Source: Smittium culicis
Taxonomy: Eukaryota; Kickxellomycota; Harpellomycetes; Harpellales; Legeriomycetaceae
Assembly (NCBI GenBank): GCA_001970855.1
Contig: LSSN01000352.1
Location: 5,020 to 15,150, forward strand
DNA: 10,131 bases
Direction: 5' to 3'
In this document: piece after piece, positions 1 to 7,768 of the stretch
Layout of the letters: each line of letters starts with the position of its first letter
How positions within the stretch are numbered: the first letter of the stretch is position 1
Translations under genes and position numbers: made by a program
Notes under the pieces: model-generated
Databases searched by the model: none
What the model was told of the DNA's origin: nothing
Seen by the model: only the letters and a program-made list of their open reading frames with translations

Positions 1-66
1 TACCGAGAGTCGAACTCGGGCTACTGGATTCAAAGTCCAATGTCATGACCGTTAGACCATAGGACC
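1..66 (-). tRNA. tRNA-Gln (anticodon UUG), 3' end cut by window edge
   Basis: Read on the minus strand, this folds as a cloverleaf. It has acceptor GGTCCTA, a D arm GTC/GAC around a GG-containing loop, and anticodon stem TTGGA/TCCAG around loop CTTTGAA, which gives anticodon TTG. The T arm is CCGAG-TTCGACT-CTCGG. The sequence stops after the first two bases of the 3' acceptor strand, so about six bases lie outside the window. There is no intron. Body and loops resemble cytosolic fungal tRNA-Gln, not a mitochondrial one. It starts only five bases after tRNA-Asn, so it is probably the last member of a shared Pol III transcript. Confidence 0.93.
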
Positions 67-71
67 AAACA

Positions 72-145
72 CGCTCCCACCTAGGCTTGAACTAGGAACC
101 TCCTGATTAACAGTCAGATGCGCTAACCAATTGCGCCATGGAAGC
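72..145 (-). tRNA. tRNA-Asn (anticodon GUU)
   Basis: This is a complete 74-nt cloverleaf. The acceptor GCTTCCA pairs with TGGGAGC with one wobble pair, followed by a G discriminator. The D stem is GCGC/GCGC. The anticodon stem TCTGA/TCAGG holds loop CTGTTAA, hence GTT. The T arm is CCTAG-TTCAAGC-CTAGG. There is no intron. It is flanked at 8 nt by tRNA-Ser upstream and at 5 nt by tRNA-Gln downstream. The spacer after its 3' end reads TGTTT, which is not a usable Pol III terminator. Confidence 0.96.
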
Positions 146-153
146 AAATTTAT

Positions 154-235
154 CGTCAGCAACAGGACTTGAACCTGTGCGGGCAGAGCCCAATAGATTT
201 CAAGTCTATCTCCTTAACCACTCGGACATACTGAC
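154..235 (-). tRNA. tRNA-Ser (anticodon UGA)
   Basis: This is an 82-nt class II tRNA. The acceptor GTCAGTA pairs with TGCTGAC and is followed by discriminator G. The D stem is TCC/GGA with a GAGTGGTTAA loop. The anticodon stem ATAGA/TCTAT surrounds CTTGAAA, giving TGA. It has the long variable arm typical of serine tRNAs (GGGC/GCCC hairpin) and T arm ACAGG-TTCAAGT-CCTGT. The internal A and B boxes are intact (B box as the complement of 165-175). There is no intron. It is the first gene of the minus-strand trio, and the 8-nt spacer to tRNA-Asn has no run of four T. Confidence 0.96.
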
Positions 236-1684
236 GGATAAAAGCTGTCTTTTATTTTGTATTTTGTAGCTATTTAATTTACTATTTGCGTAGTTGTTAG
301 TGGTTCTATTATAATATATTTTTTATTTGATGAAATGCTTGTCATTTGTTAATATTACATAAATTTCGTATAAATCGAGATAATTATTGCAATCTTTTTT
401 TAAAATAAGTATAGGGCCAAAACCATCTATTAACTTGTCTGAGTGTACACAAGTATTGTGATACAAGAATATCTGATAAGGGAATAATTTTTTTTTGTTC
501 GGAGGCGTGTTATATTATTGAAGTTCTGCGGGTTAGCGTAAGTAAAAATTTCATATTGCGCGAATGGAGCCGAGTTAGCAGTATATTTAAAGAAAATGAA
601 GCAAATGTGATGGGAATGGGAGAGATTGAGTAGACGCGCTAGTTTAGATTAGGAGAATAAATGGCAGCTAAAGTCTAATGAAAATGGGTTTCTATTTATT
701 ATCGAAATTGGAGTCAAGTCATGTAAAATATAGACTTGTAATTCCAGTAAATCGAATGTAAGGAATAAGAAGGCTAAAAATATTGAATTAGTTATTCAGT
801 ATAATTGCTTTATTTTTTTTTTTTATTGCTACCCCTCATTTATTTATTTCTAAAGACTTATTCAAGATATAGTTGATTTTTTTTTTTTAAAAAAAAAAGT
901 AATTACATTACGAGTCAATCCAGATCGTTTATTATAATAAGCTGATCAAGCAAAAAGAAAAAGAACGAAAAAAAATAAATTGCTATTTTCGGCACTTTCA
1001 TTACATAAATTTCTAATGAGTAAGCATTATTGGATGATAATTAAGCATATAAAAAAGTTACGATGATTATGGGTTGAAGGGTTGAGTCGATAATCTAAAA
1101 TATCTATGCAATTCTAGAAATTTAATGAACCCGAGAATTATTATTACTTTTTCTCATTTTTTTTAATGGAAAAGCCGTAATTTTTTTACTTTTTTATTTT
1201 TTTTGAAGAGATGAAATATGTATCTTTTGTATAAAATAGTTATATCGTTTTAATAAAGTATTGGCTATGGAGTTATCAAATTTCGAGTATTAAAAAAAAT
1301 CAATATCAGTGCAATAACGTCATATAGATTTATGACTTTTACCTTATTCCGGAAATCAGTGTGAGATCAGAAATTAGTTTTTTTCCGGTTTCCCTCATAT
1401 TGACGTAGGAAGATTTAGGCGTGTTTTTTTATTTCTAATTACTTTAAAAGTTAGTCATTAATGGATAGTAACATTTGATTTAAAAAAAGGATTTGAATTA
1501 GGCCAAAATAGGGAAAAAGCTAATAAGAGAAATAGGGAGAAAAAATCTTGAATTATAGATTGTTTTATGCGTTAACGTCTACTATTCTTAATCTTTAAAT
1601 TATTGTAATAATGGTTTGTTTAGCAAAATAATAGTTTAATTGGAAGAAAAAATAGTGCTTTAAAACAAAAGAATTTTTTATTAT
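236..1684. other. AT-rich intergenic stretch, no gene seen
   Basis: This is the sequence between the 5' end of the tRNA cluster and the 3' end of the Met30-like gene. I see no open frame with protein-like composition and no match to U1, U2, U4, U5 or U6 signature sequences on either strand. It is dense in A and T homopolymers of 6-10 bases. Around 490-700 the GC content rises to roughly 37-40% without an open frame, so a noncoding RNA there cannot be excluded. It must hold the upstream Pol III signals of tRNA-Ser at its left end and the transcription end of the Met30-like gene at its right end. Confidence 0.6.
1677..1682 (-). terminator. possible AATAAA poly(A) signal of the Met30-like gene
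   Basis: AATAAA on the minus strand lies three bases after the TAA stop of the Met30-like gene. That is unusually close, so the real 3' end may use one of the other A/T-rich elements to the left. Confidence 0.35.
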
Positions 1685-3894
1685 TTAATTCAAGTTTTTG
1701 AAATCAAAAATAGTAACATTTCCAGATTTATCGCCGCAGTCAACTCTAGAGTCGGTGAGAGATAGAGAGCTAACAATACTATCAGTTGGGGTAATGACGT
1801 GTAACAGCTGGAGCGAGTCAGAGTCCCAGATACATACTTTGCCGTCATTATGGGATGAAATTAGGTGGAAAGCATCTGATGCAATTGACCATACAGGTTC
1901 GCTGTGGTAGCAAAGAATTTTTGTGCATTTCCCAGTATCAATGTCCCAAACTCGTATAGTTCCATCTAGAGACGCAGAGAATAGTTTAGGGATGAAAATA
2001 GAACCATTTGTCATTTTATTTAGAGAAGCAGTGATATTGAGACTGATGCTTCCTATTGAGCAAGAATGGCCATTGTAAATATGGGTGCATGCCCTATTTT
2101 TTAAGTCCCATCTTTTAATAGTCAAATCATCAGAGCAACTAAACAAGTAGTCGTCGTTGTAGAATACCAATTCATTAACTTTATCATCGTGGCCTGATAA
2201 GTGGAAAGTTTTACCGAGATTAAAGTCAAATACAGAGACCGAGCCGTTACATGAACCAATTGCTAATTGTCTTTTAATGATGGCGAGTGAGGTAACGCCA
2301 GAATTACGAGAAGGGCGAATAGTACGGATACAGGCACCAGTTCTGTAGCACCAAATCTTGACAGTTCCATCGGTAGAGCCTGAGATTAGCTTGCATCCAT
2401 CATAGCAAACAGAAGTAACAGGTTCAGTGTGGCCAATTAAAGTGTTGATGAGGTCGCCAGTTTGGCCGTCGGATACAATGATGTTTCCATTTTTGAGGGC
2501 GACCATGATATAAAGATTACAAGATTTCAAGTAGCAAATTTCAGAATTTTGGCAGTTATAAACAATTTTTCTGTATCGCATTTTCTTCCAGTTCATAGCA
2601 ACAGTTTGGCGTTCAGAGAAAATTTTCTTCCAAGACTTCGTGTTATTACTCTGAAAGGAGCATTCAAGAATTTTTGAAGAGGGAAGTGTAGAATTTGTGA
2701 GGTTACCATTTTCACGGTCAATACTGTTACTCAAGATATGCATATTTTTAATTAAAACTTGGTTTGAAGGAATGCTGTTAGATGAAGAAATATTTGTAGA
2801 GCTTAGATTGGCATTTAAAGCTAGCGAGTCAGTAAATGGTAGGTTAGATATACATTTAGATTGTGCAGGTAGGTTATAGTTAGTTATGCTGTTAGTTGAG
2901 GAATGAATAGCGTTATTTTTTGGATGGAGTAAAGGTAAGCCCCATCCGCACTTATTGCAAATTTTATCAATATGTTGGACACACATTCTGTGCCATAAAA
3001 GATTATCGTTTGCATAGCGGGCCCAAGTTTTGGAAACTTTAGCAGCTACACAAAGGGTTTTGGCATCAAGGTATGAGAGGATTTTGATTGCAATTTCGGG
3101 AGGGGTTGATGAGATAAAGTCGATTCTCAAGTTTTGAGGGACGACTTTATTTAGGTAAGATAATTGTTTTACACAAGCATTGTTGACGACGCCTTCAAGT
3201 AGTAGCATACGAATTTCAGAGGAGCTAGAAGTGAAAGTGTTCCAAAAGGACACGATTTTGTCTTGAGACTCAGGATCTAGCTTTTCAAGTTCCTAATTAA
3301 TTATTAGTATAATAACAGGGTATTGATTAATAAGAAAATAAAAACATAAGAGTAAACATCCAATAGTGGATAAGGTAGGGAAGTATTTAAAATGAACATG
3401 TGACTTACAGATTTGAGCCTTTTGTTTGTTGATATATATTCGGAGATGTATTTAGAAGAAGAGTGTCTGTAGCAGTTTGTGGTGCTTACAGGAACGTATT
3501 TATTGCTTGGAGAGGGTAGTTTCCAAGGTTTAAATGAAGAGTTGAAATCGACGTGGGAAGCAGAGTCGATTTTTCTCTTTTTAGAAAAATCAGATAATAA
3601 ACTATTACTTTTAGGAGAAGAACCGTTAGAGAAGGATGAATGTATATTATGGGGTATTGAAGGAATATTTTGGGGTATTGAAGGGATACTTTGGGGCATT
3701 GAAGGAATATTTTGGGGTATTGAGAGGATATTATGATGTATTGGGATATTGGGGTTTGGAGAAGATTTTTCAATGTAAGAAGATATAGAGACGGGAGAAC
3801 CGGTAATTGGGGAGGGGCTTTGGTAAGATAAATCGTACGGGACAGAGTTTGAGTTTGAGATATATGTGTCCATTTTAAAAGGATTAAATAGCAT
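1685..3894 (-). CDS. MET30: F-box/WD40 SCF ubiquitin-ligase substrate receptor, Met30/SconB-like (two exons)
   Basis: The coding sequence joins 3894-3409 and 3292-1685 (697 aa). The intron is phase 0, so a frame seemingly starting at a GTG (3253) is really the continuation of exon 2. Exon 1 (residues 1-162) is low-complexity, with NIPSIPQ-type heptads (55-82) and a basic KKRK (105-108) that may be a nuclear signal. Exon 2 opens with a pre-F-box helix region, then the F-box (about 220-265, with PPEIAIKILSYLD and LLWHRMC). Next come HIDKICNKCGWGLPLL (about 269-284), a hallmark of fungal Met30/SconB, and an Asn/Ser-rich linker of about 100 residues. A seven-bladed WD40 propeller (about 404-697) ends the protein. 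Blade 1 lacks its GH and WD dipeptides and blade 7 is weak. Family role: receptor of SCF-Met30, binding Skp1 and marking sulfur-regulator transcription factors for ubiquitination. That role is inferred from homology. Confidence 0.93.
3293..3408 (-). other. intron of the Met30-like gene (116 nt)
   Basis: The donor reads TCT|GTAAGTCA and the acceptor AATTAG|GAACTT on the minus strand, with a TACTAAT branch-point-like sequence shortly before the acceptor. Splicing is phase 0 and joins a serine to ELEKLDPESQDKIV, which matches the conserved segment preceding the F-box in SconB/Met30 proteins. In-frame stops inside it confirm it cannot be read through. Confidence 0.88.
3649..3732 (-). repeat. 21-bp coding tandem repeat, four units
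   Basis: Four head-to-tail 21-bp units, with imperfect flanking half-units, lie in exon 1 of the Met30-like gene. On the plus strand the core of each is TTTTGGGGTATTGAAGGAAT with single-base changes. They encode the heptads NILSIPQ, NIPSMPQ, SIPSIPQ and NIPSIPH. The unit length is a multiple of three, so copy number can vary without a frameshift. Confidence 0.9.
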
Positions 3895-4200
3895 TTGGAT
3901 GACAGGTATGGAAAAAGGGTAAAAAGGGATAAGTCAAATACAGGGAGATAAAAAAACAGGGTTAGGTGATAAAAAAACAAAGAGTGGAATAAATGAAAGA
4001 GTTGATAATGTTAAAAAGGAGTTTTTTCTTAGGTATTTAAATTGTTGAGCGAGGGAGAAGTAAAAAACAAAGTGATACAAGTAAAAAAAAAATGACGAGG
4101 AATAATAAATTCGATAAAAAAAAAGGATAAAGCAGAGGAATTCTAGAATAAAATACTTTTTAACAAAAATTTGTTTCGCTTAAGTATATATATATATCGC
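3895..4200 (-). promoter_or_regulatory. 5' UTR and promoter region of the Met30-like gene
   Basis: Upstream of the start codon the minus strand is strongly pyrimidine-rich for about 200 nt (the plus strand is G/A-rich), as often seen just before fungal start codons. A run of alternating T and A at 4185-4197 gives a TATA-type element nearly 300 bp upstream of the ATG. I see no clear CACGTG box. The exact transcription start cannot be read from sequence alone. Confidence 0.35.
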
Positions 4201-4396
4201 TCAGATTTTATTTTATTGTATTTTGAATTTTCAGATTAGTGAGGCTCAAGGTGTTTAGAGCCGCTGATAGAGCTGTCAAAATTCTTATACCAGATGCGCC
4301 AGTATTTTAATACCTTTGAAAGCGTAGACGCAATTTTTTTAGCTTTAGAGAATTGAAATTTCTAAAACCCGAAAGCAATTCGAACAGTACACAAGC

Positions 4397-4416
4397 TTTT
4401 TTTTTTTTTTTTTTTT
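4397..4416 (+). repeat. T20 homopolymer
   Basis: Twenty consecutive T residues on the plus strand are followed directly by GCAG. This resembles a polypyrimidine tract with a 3' splice site, but no donor or coding frame upstream supports an intron. It is flanked by AAGC on the left and GCAGCTT on the right. Confidence 0.9.
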
Positions 4417-5934
4417 GCAGCTTTGGAAGGCAAATTAAAATTTGTTTTTGCTTAGAGGAATTGTTATCTGGCGTCAGTAATACGCATTATTAGCAATCGA
4501 TATTAGGAAAAACGCAGGCGCATTAGTCTTGATACATGATAAGCCAATGATTATCGTTTAATGGTAAATTTCCGAAATGCAAGTTCCTTTGATCAATTGG
4601 CTCGTAGTGACGAATAGCTTTTTTTATCTTGGGATTAATAAGGTAACCGCAAATAGTTATAGAAGGCAACAGAACGCTTTATGGCGTCATTTAATTTCTG
4701 TTGACAGCCAGCTACTATCTTGAAATCTTTTTATAGCTATTGGCTTGACTCTGTTTTGATCCATGCCAAGCACAATTGAGGCACGAGATACAGCAATTAG
4801 GCATGATTTGATTTCATGGCCAATAAGAATCATCAAAGCTATGTTGGTATACCCGCTCCATCGAATAGTGCGAAGACGATGACATCACAAATATCAATAA
4901 TTGGCCACATATATAGAATTCCGTAAAATCAATTACAACAATATAAAATTAGTAGCCCTATACCCAATACTCCGCCAACTCAAATTACTAAACGAATCAT
5001 GCTGCCCACCATTAATCAAAAGATATTAATATTTAATTGGTAATGTAAAATTAAAACATCAGCTATTGGCTAATGAAAGGGAATGTATAAGTTAATTATA
5101 AATAGTTTGATGGGCCCTGAGCGTAGATTAGAGCATAGCGAATGAGAGATCGCAGGCAAAGTTTAATAGGGTAGCTGGTTGGTTAGACGTCATCTGCCTG
5201 TATCAAATTAATTGAGTAGGAAGATTAGAGTGCCTCCAATAGTCTATTTAGAAGAATTTGAGAATGGTATATTCGGCAATAAAAATAAAGCCCAGCAAAA
5301 AAAAAAATAATAGATCTTTTATGAAGACACCAAGATATTTACGTTATCAAATATCTTAATCAGTTGTAATCAGCGTTATATAATTTTTTTTTTTTTGGGT
5401 GTAAATAAAGCCTCAATTTGCAAGATTGGCAGCATCATAAAAAAAAAAAAGTATAATCAGATTGCGCAATGGTGCTATTATTTTTTGCAAATTTGTTCAG
5501 AAATCACGTAATTAAAAAGCGAGCAAAAAGTATAAAAATTTCGCACACTATGTAGATCTACGCTTTGCTTACAAATAATGTTTTTATTGCAAACTCTTCT
5601 AATAAAACTTCAAGTTCAGACGCTTATAGCACAAAATGCGAGTAAAGATAGCCTGTCCAACCAATACCCGCTTCAATGGCTGTACACCAAATGGGAGACT
5701 CTGAACGAAGAGAGCGCTTTGTTGCATTTATTTTTATTGGATTAGATATTTGTTAATTGTAAATATTATTGGCGAAATTAAAAAGGAATTCCAATTTTTT
5801 TATTTTTGATTTCAATCAAGAATTTTCATTTGCCAATAAAGTAAATTATTTTATTTATTGGTCGGTAACTTTTTATCTATTTTTATACATTGTAACTCTT
5901 TACATTTAAAATGACCTCTTCATAAAGACCAAAA

Positions 5935-5948
5935 TTTGATCCATCAAA
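5935..5948. repeat. 14-bp palindrome, copy 1
   Basis: TTTGATCCATCAAA reads as two 6-base arms around a central CC. Its exact reverse complement occurs at 6264-6277. It could be a protein-binding site or a short terminal repeat. Function unknown. Confidence 0.55.
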
Positions 5949-6263
5949 ACCTGGCCAACTAGCTTCGGTATAAAAGTTATAGTCCCGAGATTATCAAAAA
6001 TATTGGGTATTTGAAAATCACAAGCAAATAATCAATCAATGCGTAAATCCTTCATTGAGCCAGATACTTCAGTGCTTTATACTGTATTCCCTTCGAAGTC
6101 ATGTTAGCCCTTTTCCTGTCGAGCAATCTTATAAAAAAACTCGAATGTATTGATTCGTTAGCATTTTAGAAGTAAATATGGAATTTTCTACTATTCTACA
6201 GCAAGTTAATAACTATATGCATCGAAGAGTTAAATTATTTTGATTGAGCGCAGTTAATGCATA

Positions 6264-6277
6264 TTTGATGGATCAAA
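6264..6277. repeat. 14-bp palindrome, copy 2 (inverted)
   Basis: TTTGATGGATCAAA is the exact reverse complement of the motif at 5935-5948, about 330 bp away in the same gene-free region. The match does not extend clearly beyond 14-15 bases. Confidence 0.55.
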
Positions 6278-7234
6278 AAGCTTTCCAGAGCCAGTGGAAG
6301 GGCGCAGAATCGCTATATTATCAAATTACATACCTCCACACAGTTGCACACTTATAACATCCCCCTAAGAGATACTAGAATAAAAAAACAAAGTGCGTGC
6401 CAATGAGGTCATCTAGTAATTAGGTGAGCAATATTAAGGACAACCAAGTCTCATCAATAAAATATAGGCGGGTCACATGATCACTATAATTTCCTCAGAA
6501 CAGACCGCTTTTTGTGTACAGTTGGCATAAAATACCAAATCAGCTTTTTTGTATACGTATGGCTTATTTACTTACTAATAAGATAAATACACAGCAAAAT
6601 GTTACAGAAAGTCGATTGATTCTGGTGCTTATACCAACCCTTCAGCGAACGCTAAGCTGCTAATGTGACCTTAAAACGACAATATGGTGCAAAATCACAA
6701 ATGTTATATTAGCTTTATATATCTTAATATTGTGTCATGATGAATACCTTGTTGCCTATATGCGAGATTATTTATGAAATTACCATTTCGTAGTGTTAAA
6801 TGTAATAGTGTATAAAACCGCATAGAGAATTAATGGCCTATAAGTATTAAGATACTTTTTTTTAGCAAATAAATATTTATAAATCAAGTGTGAAAATAGA
6901 AAAATCAAATTGACTTTTCAATTCCGCCGATAATATTAACTTTATATGGGCGACTGTACCAATAAAATTGATCTGAAGAAAAAAGCGCACACTTCATTCA
7001 GAATCATCCGCAGTAAAAGCAAATACGTTTCTTATACGAATCAAAACTCTTTATAAAGAATATAAATAGCAATTGGGTAGAGCATTTAAATGGCAGCGCT
7101 CTATTAGGCAGCCTACTCTTCATAGCCAATATATTGCCTTGGTAGTTCATCTATATAATTAAGATAACTTGATTGGCCAATTTACTTTTCCCAAAATATT
7201 AGGCCAATAGGTTGTAAAAAAATAAAAAATTAAA

Positions 7235-7318
7235 AAGAGGATCACGAGATCCAACACCACGTTCCCTTCGCGCTTAATACTAAAAGCCACTTTCCGTCAG
7301 TTTATAACTGAACCTCTT
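7235..7318. other. possible folded RNA or DNA element
   Basis: AAGAGG at 7235-7240 can pair with CCTCTT at 7313-7318. Inside lie two perfect five-base-pair hairpins: GGATC-ACGA-GATCC (7239-7252, overlapping the outer stem by two bases) and CAGTT-TAT-AACTG (7298-7310). I recognise no RNA family. On the minus strand it is followed by CTCTTTTTAATTTTTT, which would suit a Pol III end, but no convincing A/B boxes are present. Chance folding is quite possible. Confidence 0.2.
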
Positions 7319-7619
7319 AAAATTTTGCACCGAGTATAACAAAGGCAGTTTAGGCTATAATACTCTTTGAATTGCTTATATGTGCCTCGCTACATTCACC
7401 CTTTCATATCCAAATATTTTTTAAGTATATTGGAAGTCCTTGGAGACGACCATAACGGTTTCACTTTGTCTATAATAAATCAAATATCCAACATATTGAA
7501 CTAAAAAACGTAGTGATTGTTCAAAGGTGTCTAAAAAGTGTTTGTACCATTAATCACTATGAAAAAAAAAAAAACTAGTAAATTTAAAAATAGCCTAGAA
7601 AGCTTAAAAGAAATAAATC

Positions 7620-7625
7620 TTTATT
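7620..7625 (-). terminator. AATAAA poly(A) signal of the ceramidase gene
   Basis: AATAAA on the minus strand lies about 145 nt after the ceramidase stop codon, in an AT-rich setting followed by T/A-rich sequence. This is a plausible length for a fungal 3' UTR. Confidence 0.5.
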
Positions 7626-7658
7626 AAATTAGTAATATAATAACGGCTAAGGAAGTAA

Positions 7659-7684
7659 GGGGGGGGGGAAGCGAGGGAGGGAGA
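7659..7684 (+). repeat. G-run cluster (G10 plus further GGG runs)
   Basis: A run of ten G at 7659-7668 is followed by AAGCGA and then GGG, A, GGG. On the plus strand this fits a G-quadruplex pattern. The ceramidase transcript carries the C-rich complement in its 3' UTR. Such G-runs are rare in this AT-rich window. Confidence 0.7.
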
Positions 7685-7768
7685 ACATATAATACTGTGG
7701 TAAAAATATATAACGCGGCGATATTAAAAAAAAGAAAAGTAGATGGATTAGGGCAAGAGGAGGTATAT

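Larger units (their letters stand above)
4201..7600. other. 3.4-kb region with no gene that I can support
   Basis: No frame here matches a protein family I recognise over a useful length. Several open stretches of about 40-60 codons occur. On plus: 5538-5746 (ending EESALLHLFLLD) and 6489-6663 (ending TLQRTLSC). On minus: about 7540-7416, 7166-7025 and 6045-5909. In DNA this AT-rich, such lengths are expected by chance. GC is uneven, with short islands near 48% at about 5630-5725 and 6601-6660. There is no GTAAGT on the plus strand and only one on the minus strand (6568-6573), so a multi-exon gene is not evident. The region may be ordinary long intergenic DNA, decayed mobile-element sequence, or home to unrecognised noncoding RNA. 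Confidence 0.55.

Noticed and set aside
538..543. GTAAGT on the plus strand as a donor site, or its complement as a U1 snRNA 5' end
   Set aside because: No coding frame precedes it, and the complementary sequence departs from U1 right after ACTTAC.
3486..3980. 164-codon minus-strand frame overlapping exon 1 of the Met30-like gene
   Set aside because: It is a shifted reading of the low-complexity exon. Only the chosen frame joins in phase to the F-box exon.
5160..5215. TAGCTGGTTGG resembling a tRNA A box
   Set aside because: No B box, anticodon stem or acceptor pairing follows.
6737..6743. ATGATGA resembling a box C of a C/D snoRNA
   Set aside because: No CTGA box D at a suitable distance and no terminal stem.
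7025..7166. Minus-strand frame ending KKRICFYCG, like the start of a gag zinc knuckle
   Set aside because: The His and final Cys of a CCHC knuckle are missing, stops follow immediately, and no reverse transcriptase or LTR was seen nearby.
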